This document shows positions 34,116 through 42,236 of a stretch of DNA of 64,000 nt, one piece after another. How positions within the stretch are numbered: position 1 is the stretch's first letter; each line of letters begins with the position of its first letter. Position numbers and translations under genes: made by a program. The DNA comes from Thiomicrorhabdus lithotrophica (GTDB lineage Bacteria; Pseudomonadota; Gammaproteobacteria; Thiomicrospirales; Thiomicrospiraceae): the NCBI RefSeq assembly GCF_029201445.1, contig NZ_CP102381.1, positions 1,116,001 through 1,180,000 on the forward strand, given 5' to 3'. The notes under the pieces were generated by a model. It searched no databases, had not been told where the DNA came from, and saw only the letters and a program-made list of their open reading frames with translations.

Positions 34116-34184
34116 ACTTAGTGAATAAGCCTTTTACATTAAAATAAAATTGAAATTCTTTTTATGTTTTTTAATAAAAACTGC

Positions 34185-34212
34185 TTGACCTTTATGGGCT
34201 AAGCCCTATAAT
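34185..34212 (+). promoter_or_regulatory. tRNA operon promoter
   Basis: TTGACC (34185-34190), a 16-bp spacer and a perfect TATAAT (34207-34212). A GC-rich discriminator (ACGCACCC) follows, as in stringently controlled stable-RNA promoters. It lies 14 bp upstream of tRNA-Gly. Confidence 0.85.
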
Positions 34213-34225
34213 ACGCACCCATCAA

Positions 34226-34300
34226 GCGGGAATAGCTCAGCGGTAGAGCACAACCTTGCCAAGGTTGGGGTCGCGAGTTCGATCCTCGTTTCCCGCTCCA
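34226..34300 (+). tRNA. tRNA-Gly (GCC)
   Basis: Full cloverleaf with acceptor GCGGGAA/TTCCCGC, anticodon loop CTTGCCAA giving GCC, TTCGA in the T loop and encoded CCA. Confidence 0.96.
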
Positions 34301-34306
34301 GATATA

Positions 34307-34380
34307 GGCGGAATGGCAGAGTGGCTATGCAGCGGATTGCAAATCCGTGGACCTCGGTTCGACTCCGGGTTCCGCCTCCA
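34307..34380 (+). tRNA. tRNA-Cys (GCA)
   Basis: Acceptor GGCGGAA/TTCCGCC, anticodon stem GGATT-loop-AATCC with GCA, T loop TTCGACT and encoded CCA. It lies six bases after tRNA-Gly, the E. coli glyW-cysT-leuZ order. Confidence 0.96.
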
Positions 34381-34434
34381 TATTTTTCATCTTGAACACA
34401 AGATGATATACTCAGTGAAATTCACTGGACACCT

Positions 34435-34521
34435 GCCCAGGTGGCGAAATTGGTAGACGCAGGGGACTTAAAATCCCCCGGTAGAAATACTGTGCCGGTT
34501 CGACTCCGGCCCTGGGCACCA
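34435..34521 (+). tRNA. tRNA-Leu (TAA)
   Basis: Class II tRNA with acceptor GCCCAGG/CCTGGGC, a long variable arm (CGGTAGAAATACTGTG), anticodon TAA in GACTTAAAATC, T loop TTCGACT and encoded CCA. Confidence 0.96.
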
Positions 34522-34527
34522 TATTCT

Positions 34528-34566
34528 AAAAGCCCGTTAGGTTATTTAATCTAACGGGCTTTTTTT
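34528..34566 (+). terminator. tRNA operon terminator
   Basis: AAAGCCCGTTAG pairs with CTAACGGGCTTT, followed by a T-run. Confidence 0.93.
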
Positions 34567-34657
34567 ATTTCTCAAATTCAGTGCTTTCTTTTTTTATATT
34601 GCCAATCATAATTTTATTTTCTAACTTATTAAAGCACTCGATTTTTTAAGTTAATCT

Positions 34658-34674
34658 TTGCACCAAAATGGTTA
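34658..34674 (+). promoter_or_regulatory. NtrC-like site upstream of nasT1
   Basis: TTGCACCAAAATGGTTA resembles the NtrC palindrome TGCACC-N5-GGTGCA: the left half is perfect and the right half partial. The TGCACCAAA core is also found upstream of the nirB unit (40758) and cysG (49409). Confidence 0.4.
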
Positions 34675-34758
34675 GAATGTTTGTTTTGTAATGGTTTGTT
34701 ATTCGTTTTTTTAAGCTCCTCCCTATATAAGCTTTTGTTTATGAATAGTAATAAAATC

Positions 34759-34776
34759 TTGGCATTATTTTCGTTA
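34759..34776 (+). promoter_or_regulatory. Candidate sigma-54 promoter of nasT1
   Basis: TTGGCATTATTTTCGTTA: GG and the -12 G have the right 10-bp spacing (GG-N10-GT), and the -24 half TTGGCA is good. The -12 C is replaced by T, so it is weak. Confidence 0.4.
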
Positions 34777-34811
34777 TGGAGTCTCTAATGTAACTTTAAA
34801 GGTGAGAATTG

Positions 34812-35402
34812 ATGCAGCCCGCATTTTCAGTATTGTTGATTAGTGATGATTTGGCAGGTACCGGCTCTATACAAGAGGGCTTGGTTGATTCTGGTGCTTC
34901 ACAGGTTTATAAGTGTTCTTCAGATGATAATTTCTTGCAGCAGCTTGATTCGGTGCATGTTGATTTAATCGTACTGGATATTGATAAGCCGACGGTTGAG
35001 TTGTTCGAGCAGTTCTCGTTAGTTAGGGATTTTTGTCCTAAGCCTGTTGTTTGTTTTAGCAATGATTCTGATTCTAAGCTTATCGAGAAGTCTGTTCAAG
35101 CTGGTGTTGCTGCTTATATTGTGGATGGTAAAGCGGTTGAGCGAGTTAAGCCTATTATTGAAGTGGCTATTATGCGTTTTAATGAATGCCAAGCCGTTCG
35201 TAAAGAGTTGGCTTCGGTTAAGGATAAGCTTTCTGAACGTGCGGTGATTGAAAAAGCTAAGGGGCTTTTGATTGAACATAAAAATATGACTGAAGATGGT
35301 GCTTATAAAACATTAAGAAAAATGGCGATGGATCAAGGTAAGAAGATTTCGGTTGTTGCTCATGAAGTGTGTGGTGTGTTGGTTGGGCTGGAAGGTAGTT
35401 AA
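34812..35402 (+). CDS. nasT: NasT-type ANTAR antiterminator with degenerate receiver, copy 1
   Basis: The 196-residue protein has a pseudo-receiver domain at about 1-120 and an ANTAR RNA-binding domain at the end (ERAVIEKAKGLLIEHKNMTEDGAYKTLRKMAMDQ). ANTAR proteins bind a hairpin in leader RNA and stop terminator formation. The receiver keeps an Asp (LIVLDIDK) but the conserved Lys region reads AYIVDGK, so phosphorylation is unlikely, as for NasT, which is held inactive by NasS. The start is the ATG at 34812 with AAAGGTGAG upstream. A second ANTAR gene follows 23 bp later. Confidence 0.88.
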   Translation: MQPAFSVLLISDDLAGTGSIQEGLVDSGASQVYKCSSDDNFLQQLDSVHVDLIVLDIDKPTVELFEQFSLVRDFCPKPVVCFSNDSDSKLIEKSVQAGVAAYIVDGKAVERVKPIIEVAIMRFNECQAVRKELASVKDKLSERAVIEKAKGLLIEHKNMTEDGAYKTLRKMAMDQGKKISVVAHEVCGVLVGLEGS

Positions 35403-35425
35403 CTGATGTTTTTTGGTGGATGTTT

Positions 35426-35998
35426 ATGACGTTAAAGGTAATGCTGGTTGATAATGAAACTGTTCGTTCAGCTATGCTTTCTCAGGCGCTGACGGATGGT
35501 GGTTATGATGTAATCGCTAGAGTCAAGCCAGGGCCTGATCTTTTAGCGAGAGTTGCTCAGTATATGCCAGATATGGTTGTTGTCGATACCGATTCTCCTG
35601 ATCGCGATATTCTTGAAAGTATGCATTTACTTAATGAGCATAATCCATTGCCGGTAGTTATGTTTGCTGATGAGGATAATGAGGTAATTATCCAGGAAGC
35701 TATACGTTCAGGGGTAAGCGGTTATATTGTGAAGGGTGTGGATATGGATAGAGTTAACTCTATTATGAATGTTTCTATAGCTCGCTTTAGAGAATATCAG
35801 GCGGTAAGAGATGAGTTGAGAGAGACTAGAACAGCTCTTAATGACAATAAATTGATGGATAAAGCTAAGAGACTTTTGATTGAGAATAAAGGTGTGACAG
35901 AAGAAGAGGCTTATGAGGCTATGCGAAAATTATCAATGGATTCTAATCAAAAGATGTCTGAGGTCGCACAAAGCATTGTTAGTGTTTATGAGTTGTAA
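35426..35998 (+). CDS. nasT: NasT-type ANTAR antiterminator, copy 2
   Basis: The 190-residue paralog of the preceding gene has receiver motifs VMLVDN, VVVDTDSPD and GYIVKGVDMD (Lys kept), and the ANTAR domain NKLMDKAKRLLIENKGVTEEEAYEAMRKLSMDSNQKMSEVAQ. It looks closer to typical NasT than copy 1. The two may act on different leaders or form a heterodimer with one NasS. I prefer ATG 35426 because GGTGG is well spaced; ATG 35420 is also in frame. nasS follows 8 bp later, so the three are one unit. Confidence 0.9.
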   Translation: MTLKVMLVDNETVRSAMLSQALTDGGYDVIARVKPGPDLLARVAQYMPDMVVVDTDSPDRDILESMHLLNEHNPLPVVMFADEDNEVIIQEAIRSGVSGYIVKGVDMDRVNSIMNVSIARFREYQAVRDELRETRTALNDNKLMDKAKRLLIENKGVTEEEAYEAMRKLSMDSNQKMSEVAQSIVSVYEL

Positions 35999-36006
35999 GG
36001 AATATT

Positions 36007-37158
36007 ATGAAAGATAGTTTGAAGATAGGTTTTATTCCTTTAACAGATTCGGCTCCTTTGGTTGTTGCAAAAGAGGTGGGCTTTTTTGATCAATATGATT
36101 TGGATGTGGAGTTAGTTAAAGAAGCATCTTGGTCAAATATTCGAGATAAATTGATTTTTGGAGAGTTTGATGCAGCTCATATTTTAGCGCCATTGTTGAT
36201 TTCTTCATCTTTAGGGTTAGGGAGTGTGAAGAAGTCTTTGGTTACGGCTTATTCATTCGGATTAAATGGAAATGCAGTAAGCGTTTCTAATGAATTGTAT
36301 GCTGATATGGCAGCTATAGAGTCGGAGATTGTGCTTAAGGTGGATAGAAGCGCTGCTGTTTTGAAAGAAGTGATAGATTCTAGAAAGGCTCAAGGAAAAA
36401 GTGTTTTGCGTTTTGCTGTGGTTTTTCCGTATTCAATGCATAACTATCTGTTGGCTCATTGGTTTGCAACAGTTGGAATAGAAGTAGGTAGGGATGTAGA
36501 AATTGTTGTGGTTCCTCCGTCAAGTGTTGTCAAGGCTTTAGATGAGGGTTTGATTGATGGATACTGTGTTGGAGAGCCTTGGAATACTCATGCGGTAAAG
36601 AAACAGGTTGGTGTAACTATCATTACTGGATACGAAATCTGGAATAATGCGCCTGAGAAAGTTTTGGGTGTGAGAGCTTCTTGGGCAAAGGATAATGTGA
36701 GTGTTCATAAGCGGTTGATTAAAGCTTTGTATCTAGCGAGTCAATGGATTGATGATGCCTCAAATTATGATGATTTGGTTAGGCTTTTATCTATGTCGAA
36801 ATATGTAGGTGCGCCTGAGGATTCAATACGTAATGCTTTTAAGGGTGAGGTATGTAATCCTGCTTGTTCTACTTGTAGAAAAGTACCTAATTTTAGTTTG
36901 CCTTATCAGTATCAAGCTAACTTCCCATGGCAGTCTCATGCGCAATGGATTGTTGAGCAAATGCAAGTTCTTGGTCAGTTGTCGAAAGAGTTTGATGCTT
37001 CAGAGATAGCTCAATCGGTTTATCTAACTGATTTATATAGGGATGTTGTCTCCTCTATGGGTTATGTTGTACCCGCTGTTAATGTAAAGATTGAGGGAGA
37101 GCATGATGATGTTTGGTTTATGGATGGTGTAGAGTTAGGGGCGGACGCACTCTTATAG
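36007..37158 (+). CDS. nasS: NasS-like cytosolic nitrate/nitrite sensor
   Basis: The 383-residue protein belongs to the NrtA/CmpA nitrate-binding family ([63 protein letters not shown]) but has no signal peptide, so it stays in the cytosol. In known NasS-NasT systems it binds NasT without nitrate and releases it when nitrate or nitrite binds. Compare the NrtA gene just downstream, which has the same fold plus a Tat signal. A TAAGGAAT ribosome site lies 8 bp after nasT copy 2. Confidence 0.9.
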   Translation: MKDSLKIGFIPLTDSAPLVVAKEVGFFDQYDLDVELVKEASWSNIRDKLIFGEFDAAHILAPLLISSSLGLGSVKKSLVTAYSFGLNGNAVSVSNELYADMAAIESEIVLKVDRSAAVLKEVIDSRKAQGKSVLRFAVVFPYSMHNYLLAHWFATVGIEVGRDVEIVVVPPSSVVKALDEGLIDGYCVGEPWNTHAVKKQVGVTIITGYEIWNNAPEKVLGVRASWAKDNVSVHKRLIKALYLASQWIDDASNYDDLVRLLSMSKYVGAPEDSIRNAFKGEVCNPACSTCRKVPNFSLPYQYQANFPWQSHAQWIVEQMQVLGQLSKEFDASEIAQSVYLTDLYRDVVSSMGYVVPAVNVKIEGEHDDVWFMDGVELGADALL

Positions 37159-37257
37159 TGCTTTATTTTTATTTTAATGTGCAATTAATGGTCAATAAAT
37201 TCTTATAAAAGAGAGGTTTTTTATTTAACCTACTGTTTTAAAACAACTAATTTGTTA

Positions 37258-37274
37258 TGGCTTGACGTGTGCTT
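37258..37274 (+). promoter_or_regulatory. Candidate sigma-54 promoter of nrtABC
   Basis: TGGCTTGACGTGTGCTT has the invariant GG (37259-37260) and GC (37271-37272) ten bases apart. It is the best of the four nitrogen-unit candidates in the window and lies 24 bp before the leader hairpins. Confidence 0.55.
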
Positions 37275-37297
37275 TATTCTAGTTAGGTTTAATAATT

Positions 37298-37352
37298 GAG
37301 TGTAGACGCTCACAGAACTTTCGTATGGAAGAATCTGTGGGCGTTTTTTTTT
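37298..37352 (+). promoter_or_regulatory. nrtA leader: competing antiterminator hairpin and intrinsic terminator
   Basis: Hairpin 1: GAGTG (37298-37302)-TAGA-CGCTC (37307-37311). Terminator: CGCTCACAG (37307-37315) pairs with CTGTGGGCG (37335-37343), followed by nine T. The 3' arm of hairpin 1 is the 5' arm of the terminator, so they exclude each other. This is the arrangement controlled by ANTAR proteins such as NasT, encoded just upstream. If the first hairpin is drawn with a six-base loop (GTAGAC), position 4 is G as in the ANTAR consensus, but position 1 is not A. Confidence 0.72.
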
Positions 37353-37397
37353 GATTTTTTTTTATGTTTTGTATTTATCTCCTAAAGGAATTTAATT

Positions 37398-38783
37398 ATG
37401 TCTATCAATACTGGAAGAAGAACGTTTTTAAAAACAACAGCTCTAGCGGTTTCTGTTGCAATGGGGTCGCTTGCTTATGCTGCTGGAGCCTATGCGTTAG
37501 GTGATCCTGAAAAAGAGGATTTAAAGTTTGGTTTTATCAAATTAACAGATATGGCACCGTTAGCCATTGCTTATGAGAATGGTTACTTTGAAGACGAAGG
37601 GCTTTATGTTCAGTTAGAAGCTCAGGCGAACTGGAAAGTCTTATTAGACCGCGTAATTGATGGTCAGTTAGATGGTGCGCACATGTTAGCGGGTCAGCCA
37701 ATTGCCGCCACCATTGGTTATGGTACTAAGGCACCTGTAATTACACCTATTTCTATGGACTTAAACGGTAACGCCATCACTGTTTCAAATAAAACTTGGA
37801 AAGCGATGAAGCCAAATGTTGAGATGGAAGGGGGTAAACCGAAGCACCCAATTAGTGCTGCTGCCCTTAAGCCTGTTGTTGAGTCTTATAAAGATGAAGG
37901 TAAAGCATTTAAAATGGGGATGGTATTCCCAGTATCAACTCATAACTATGAACTGCGTTATTGGTTAGCGGCAGGTGGATTAAACCCAGGTTATTATGCA
38001 CCACATAAAGGCGATAGCTCAGGAACGTTAGATGCAGATGTTTTACTTTCTGTCACACCTCCACCACAAATGCCAGCAACGATGGAAGCGGGTACGATTG
38101 AAGGTTACTGTGTTGGTGAACCTTGGAACCAACAAGCTGTATTTAAAGGTATTGGTGTCCCAGTTATTTCAGACAACTCAATCCAAAAAAACAATCCTGA
38201 AAAAGTGTTTGGTCTTCGTGAAGACTTTTATGAAAAGTATCCAAATACAACAATTCGTGTTGTAAAAGCGATGATTCGTGCAGCACATTGGTTAGATGCT
38301 GAAAACAACAAAAACCGTCCTGCAGCAGTGAAAATTCTTTCAAAACCAAACTATGTTGGTGCGGATTACAAAGTTATTGCTAACTCAATGACAGGAACAT
38401 TTGAATATGAGAAGGGTGATAAACGATCTGAGCCAGATTTCAACGTGTTCTTCCGTTATAACGCAACTTATCCTTACTACTCAGATGCTATTTGGTACAT
38501 GACTCAAATGCGCCGTTGGGGACAGATCTCTGAACAGAAGTCAGATGACTGGTATAAAGATATGGCTAAAAAGGTATATCGTCCAGATATCTACAAGCAG
38601 GCAGTTGATGAGTTAGTCGCAGACGGAACATTCAAAAAATCTGACTTTGCAGCAGTCTATGATACTGACGGGTTCCGTGGTGTACAAGATGACTTTATGG
38701 ATGGTATCCCGTATGACGGTTCAAAACCAAACGACTATATCGATAGCATGAAAATTGGTTTGAAGGCTGACAAACAGCTGTAA
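37398..38783 (+). CDS. nrtA: Nitrate ABC transporter, substrate-binding protein (Tat-exported)
   Basis: The 461-residue periplasmic binding protein has a twin-arginine signal ([28 protein letters not shown]). Family motifs [55 protein letters not shown] and GYCVGEPWN match NrtA/NasF. It captures nitrate (or nitrite) for NrtBC. AAAGGAATTT precedes the ATG. It is the first gene after the antitermination leader, so nitrate should induce it. Confidence 0.94.
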   Translation: MSINTGRRTFLKTTALAVSVAMGSLAYAAGAYALGDPEKEDLKFGFIKLTDMAPLAIAYENGYFEDEGLYVQLEAQANWKVLLDRVIDGQLDGAHMLAGQPIAATIGYGTKAPVITPISMDLNGNAITVSNKTWKAMKPNVEMEGGKPKHPISAAALKPVVESYKDEGKAFKMGMVFPVSTHNYELRYWLAAGGLNPGYYAPHKGDSSGTLDADVLLSVTPPPQMPATMEAGTIEGYCVGEPWNQQAVFKGIGVPVISDNSIQKNNPEKVFGLREDFYEKYPNTTIRVVKAMIRAAHWLDAENNKNRPAAVKILSKPNYVGADYKVIANSMTGTFEYEKGDKRSEPDFNVFFRYNATYPYYSDAIWYMTQMRRWGQISEQKSDDWYKDMAKKVYRPDIYKQAVDELVADGTFKKSDFAAVYDTDGFRGVQDDFMDGIPYDGSKPNDYIDSMKIGLKADKQL

Positions 38784-38853
38784 TTAACCCTTTTAATATC
38801 TGCCCTATTTACAGGGCAGATTATCGATTTTCTTAACTCTCAAAGGTAATTGT

Positions 38854-39852
38854 ATGAATCCTTTAAAATGGGGCTTAATTGAGCCCTTTTATAAATTAGC
38901 GATTGGTGAAGATCGTCAAGGTCAAGTGAACACCATCATTAAGATGGTCGGTTTACCACTAGTCGGAATCTTCTTTTTCTTAATGTTGTGGCAAGCCGCA
39001 GCTGTCAATATCAACACATCGCTAGGTCAGTTTCCTGGTCCAGTTCAAACTTATGAACAGTTCGTTTCATTGCAAGAAGAAGCGCAAGCGGAAGCGGTTA
39101 AAGAGCATAAGTTCTATGAGCGTCAAGAAGAGCGTAATGCTCGCAAGCTGGAGAAAAATCCAGAAGCTGAAATTAAGGTACGTGAATACACCGGTCCACC
39201 TACGTTCTTTGAGCAAATTTGGCGTAGTTTGGTGACTGTCATGAGTGGTTTTATACTCGCTTCAATCATTGCAATTCCAATTGGGATTGTGATTGGCTTG
39301 AGTTCTAATGCCTATTCTGCTGTTAATCCGTTGATTCAGATTTTTAAACCGGTTTCTCCTCTTGCGTGGTTACCGTTAGTAACAATGGTGGTGTCTGCCG
39401 TCTATGTTACTGATGATCCAACTTTTGATAAGGCGTTCCTAAACTCAATGTTTACGGTTCTGTTGTGTTGTTTGTGGCCAACGATTATTAATACCGCTGC
39501 TGGTGTAGCAACGGTTACTCAAGACCTTAAGAATGTAAGCCAGGTGTTAAGCCTTAACTGGTGGACACACGTTCGTAAAATTGTACTTCCATGTTCAATT
39601 CCAATGATGTTTACAGGTCTTCGTATCTCTTTAGGTATCGCTTGGATGGTATTGATTGCAGCTGAAATGTTGGCGCAAAACCCTGGTTTAGGGAAATTTG
39701 TTTGGGACGAGTTCCAAAACGGAAGTTCAGACTCTTTAGGTCGAATCATGGTCGCAGTTATTGTGATTGGTATTGTTGGATTCTTCTTGGATCGCGGAAT
39801 GCTAATTCTACAAAAAGCGGTTTCTTGGGATAAATCATCAGACATTCGCTAA
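38854..39852 (+). CDS. nrtB: Nitrate ABC transporter permease
   Basis: The 332-residue inner-membrane protein has a first helix (MVGLPLVGIFFFLMLWQAAAV), then a long charged insert (about 65-112, rich in Glu, Lys and Arg), then five to six helices with the ABC permease EAA-like loop (VTQDLKNVSQVLSLNWWTHVRKIVLP). It is longer than cyanobacterial NrtB (about 275) because of the insert. It lies between the binding protein and the ATPase. Confidence 0.93.
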   Translation: MNPLKWGLIEPFYKLAIGEDRQGQVNTIIKMVGLPLVGIFFFLMLWQAAAVNINTSLGQFPGPVQTYEQFVSLQEEAQAEAVKEHKFYERQEERNARKLEKNPEAEIKVREYTGPPTFFEQIWRSLVTVMSGFILASIIAIPIGIVIGLSSNAYSAVNPLIQIFKPVSPLAWLPLVTMVVSAVYVTDDPTFDKAFLNSMFTVLLCCLWPTIINTAAGVATVTQDLKNVSQVLSLNWWTHVRKIVLPCSIPMMFTGLRISLGIAWMVLIAAEMLAQNPGLGKFVWDEFQNGSSDSLGRIMVAVIVIGIVGFFLDRGMLILQKAVSWDKSSDIR

Positions 39853-39874
39853 TCGTAGGCTAAGGAGATAAATT

Positions 39875-40669
39875 ATGTCAGAAGTACATTTAGAGTTAAC
39901 CAACGTTGGTATTGAATTTCCGACGCCTAAAGGCCCTTTTAGAGCGTTAAGAGAAATTGATTTAAAGATCGATCAGGGTGAATTTATTTCGCTGATCGGA
40001 CACTCAGGTTGTGGTAAATCTACCGTGTTAAATATCGTGGCTGGTCTTTATGGCGCGACTGAAGGTGGTGTTTTATTGGACGGTAAGGAAGTTAATGCTC
40101 CAGGGCCAGAAAGAGCGGTGGTGTTTCAGAACCACTCTTTGCTGCCTTGGCTAACGGCTTATGAAAATGTTGAATTAGCGGTTGATCAAGTCTTTAAAAA
40201 GACAAAAACAGCACAGGAAAAGAAAGAGTGGATTGAATACAACTTGAAGCTTGTTCATATGGACCATGCTATGCATAAACGTCCAGATGAAATTTCGGGA
40301 GGTATGAAACAGCGTGTCGGTATTGCCCGAGCGTTAGCAATGCAACCGGAAGTTATGTTAATGGATGAGCCTTTTGGCGCATTGGATGCCCTGACTAGAG
40401 CGCACCTGCAAGACTCATTGATGGAGATACAAAAAGAGCTAAATAACACGGTTATTATGATTACGCACGATGTGGATGAAGCTGTATTATTATCCGATAG
40501 AATTGTCATGATGACTAATGGGCCAGCGGCGACCATTGGTGAAATTCTTAAGGTTGATCTTCCTCATCCACGAGACAGATTAGCCCTAGCGGATGATCCC
40601 ACTTACAATCATTATCGCTCTGAAGTGTTACGCTTTCTTTATGAAAAACAAAGAAAAGTCGAACAATAA
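39875..40669 (+). CDS. nrtC: Nitrate ABC transporter ATPase
   Basis: The 264-residue ATPase has Walker A GHSGCGKST, Q-loop FQNHSLLPW, signature SGGMKQRVGIARALAM and Walker B VMLMDEPFGALDALT, then the H-loop ITHDVDEAVLLSDRI. It lacks the extra NrtA-like C-terminal regulatory domain of cyanobacterial NrtC, so it resembles NrtD/NasD/SsuB in size. AAGGAG lies upstream. It is the last gene of the nrtABC unit. Confidence 0.94.
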   Translation: MSEVHLELTNVGIEFPTPKGPFRALREIDLKIDQGEFISLIGHSGCGKSTVLNIVAGLYGATEGGVLLDGKEVNAPGPERAVVFQNHSLLPWLTAYENVELAVDQVFKKTKTAQEKKEWIEYNLKLVHMDHAMHKRPDEISGGMKQRVGIARALAMQPEVMLMDEPFGALDALTRAHLQDSLMEIQKELNNTVIMITHDVDEAVLLSDRIVMMTNGPAATIGEILKVDLPHPRDRLALADDPTYNHYRSEVLRFLYEKQRKVEQ

Positions 40670-40680
40670 TAAAAGTTTTT

Positions 40681-40703
40681 AAGCACTGTATAGGTGCTTT
40701 TCA
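40681..40703 (+). terminator. Small terminator after nrtC (or NtrC-type palindrome)
   Basis: AAGCAC-TGTATAG-GTGCTT then TTTC. The stem and T-run suggest a weak terminator, but GCAC-N7-GTGC is also the spacing of an NtrC operator, so both readings are open. Confidence 0.45.
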
Positions 40704-40757
40704 ATTTAAGAAATACTTATTTAAATAGCGATGCTTGCACTATGTACAGCAAGGCTA

Positions 40758-40771
40758 TGCACCAAAATGAG
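40758..40771 (+). promoter_or_regulatory. NtrC-like half-site upstream of the nirB unit
   Basis: TGCACCAAAATGAG shares twelve bases with the site upstream of nasT1 (34659), but only the left half-site is intact. Confidence 0.35.
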
Positions 40772-40878
40772 TTAAATTAAATTAACTAGCGCGCCATATA
40801 AGCATTAATGTTTATATGAAATTCTAGGTATTGATTTAACTTATTGAAATTAAACAGGAATAGTTTCAATTAAGATAG

Positions 40879-40896
40879 TTGGCACCAATCCTGTTA
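40879..40896 (+). promoter_or_regulatory. Candidate sigma-54 promoter of the nirB unit
   Basis: TTGGCACCAATCCTGTTA: a good -24 half (TTGGCAC) and GG-N10-GT, with T for C at -12. It aligns closely with the element upstream of nasT1. Confidence 0.4.
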
Positions 40897-40936
40897 TGAA
40901 CTAATAAAATTATTAAAATTGATCTGTTGTCGGATC

Positions 40937-40981
40937 GCACTGTTTTGTAAACTGTGCCCGGCAATTTTTCATTCCGGGCCT
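40937..40981 (+). promoter_or_regulatory. Two hairpins in the leader of the nirB unit
   Basis: GCAC-T-GTTT-TGT-AAAC-T-GTGC (40938-40958) is followed by GCCCGG-loop-CCGGGC (40956-40980). A GATC...GATC hairpin precedes them. No T-run follows, so any control would be on translation or through an ANTAR-type element; this is inference from the nrtA leader. Confidence 0.4.
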
Positions 40982-40997
40982 TGATAAAAGGATTGCC

Positions 40998-42236
40998 ATG
41001 AAGCTTAAGCTGATTGTCATTGGTTCTGGAATGGTAGGCGCACGTTTAATCGAACGTATTCTAGCCAAATCTCCCCATATCTATGATATTCGTGTATTCA
41101 ATAAAGAGCCTAATGGCGGCTATAACCGCATTATGCTTTCCCCTGTATTAGCTGGTGAAAAAACCATTCCTGAGATTATGACCCATAATCATGATTGGTT
41201 TAAACAACGTGATATCCATCTTCACGCCGGCACTGAAATTCGCGAAATAGACTCCATTAATAAAACCGTTAAAACGGATTTAGGCGCCACTTATCAATAT
41301 GACAAATTAGTCATAGCAACCGGCTCATCTCCATTTATTTTGCCAGTGCCTGGTAATGACTTACCAGGCCTGGTGACTTTTCGTGATATTCGTGATGTGA
41401 ATCAGATGATTCAGTACAGTAAGTACAAACAAAAGGCAGTCGTGATTGGTGGTGGATTATTAGGTTTAGAGGCTGCCAATGGCTTAATCAAATTAGGTAT
41501 GGAGGTTACGGTTGTTCACTCAAATAATGTTTTGATGAATATGCAGATGGATGCCGTTTCTGGTGAACTATTGAAAAAGAGTTTAACTGAAACGGGTATG
41601 CAATTTTGTATGAACTCAAAAACAGTTGAAATATTAGGTGATAGCCATGTTACTGGCGTAAAAATGGCTGACGGTCGTGTTATTTCTTGTGATTTAGTCG
41701 TACTGGCGGTAGGAATTAGACCGAATACCACGATTGCAAAAAAAATCGGCCTTGAGGTGAATCGTGGAATTATTGTCAATGATCAGTTACAGAGTAGCAA
41801 TCCTGATATTTATGCGTTAGGAGAGTGTGTAGAGCATCGAGGTATGGTTTATGGTTTGGTCGCACCACTCTATGAACAAGCACAGGTTTTAGCTGATACG
41901 TTATCGGGTCAGTCGGCGTCTTACCAAGGTAGTGCGATTTCAACAAAATTAAAGGTTACTGGAATTAACTTGTTTTCTGCAGGCGATTTTCATGATTCTA
42001 ATGATTCTGAATCTTTAGTTTATAAAGATATAAGTCAAAACATCTATCGAAAGATTGTTTTAAAAGATAACAAAATTAAAGGAGCCGTTATGTTTGGTGA
42101 TGTTACGGGTTCTAATTGGATATTTGAGAATTTAGTTCAGCAGAACGATATGTCTGCATATCGAGATACATTGGTTTTTGGTGAAGGCTTTCTACCTTTG
42201 GCAAACAAAGACTTAGAAAAGGAAAAAGTAGCATGA
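40998..42236 (+). CDS. NirB-like FAD/NAD(P)-dependent oxidoreductase (probable nitrate reductase electron-transfer subunit)
   Basis: The 412-residue flavoprotein looks like the N-terminal half of NirB: LIVIGSGMVGARLIERIL (FAD Rossmann), VVIGGGLLGLEAANGLIKLGMEVTVVH (NAD site) and NPDIYALGECVEH. It has no [2Fe-2S] BFD or siroheme domain. Its place before nirB and NasA suggests it feeds NADH electrons to NasA, like the NasB/NasC flavoproteins. Its last codons overlap the nirB start (ATGA). A palindrome copy encodes DLPGLVTF. Confidence 0.8.
   Translation: MKLKLIVIGSGMVGARLIERILAKSPHIYDIRVFNKEPNGGYNRIMLSPVLAGEKTIPEIMTHNHDWFKQRDIHLHAGTEIREIDSINKTVKTDLGATYQYDKLVIATGSSPFILPVPGNDLPGLVTFRDIRDVNQMIQYSKYKQKAVVIGGGLLGLEAANGLIKLGMEVTVVHSNNVLMNMQMDAVSGELLKKSLTETGMQFCMNSKTVEILGDSHVTGVKMADGRVISCDLVVLAVGIRPNTTIAKKIGLEVNRGIIVNDQLQSSNPDIYALGECVEHRGMVYGLVAPLYEQAQVLADTLSGQSASYQGSAISTKLKVTGINLFSAGDFHDSNDSESLVYKDISQNIYRKIVLKDNKIKGAVMFGDVTGSNWIFENLVQQNDMSAYRDTLVFGEGFLPLANKDLEKEKVA
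41362..41375. repeat. TACCAGGCCTGGTG palindrome copy, one mismatch, in coding sequence
   Basis: In the NirB-like flavoprotein gene, read as PGLV. Confidence 0.85.

Larger units (their letters stand above)
40670..40997. other. Regulatory intergenic region between nrtC and the nirB unit
   Basis: It contains a probable nrtC terminator (40681-40703), the NtrC-like motif at 40758, a weak sigma-54 element at 40879 and two leader hairpins at 40937-40981. No gene was seen. Confidence 0.6.

Noticed and set aside
40681-40699. Strong NtrC operator GCAC-N7-GTGC after nrtC
   Set aside because: The spacing fits, but a T-run and position right after the stop make a terminator the simpler reading; kept only as an alternative.
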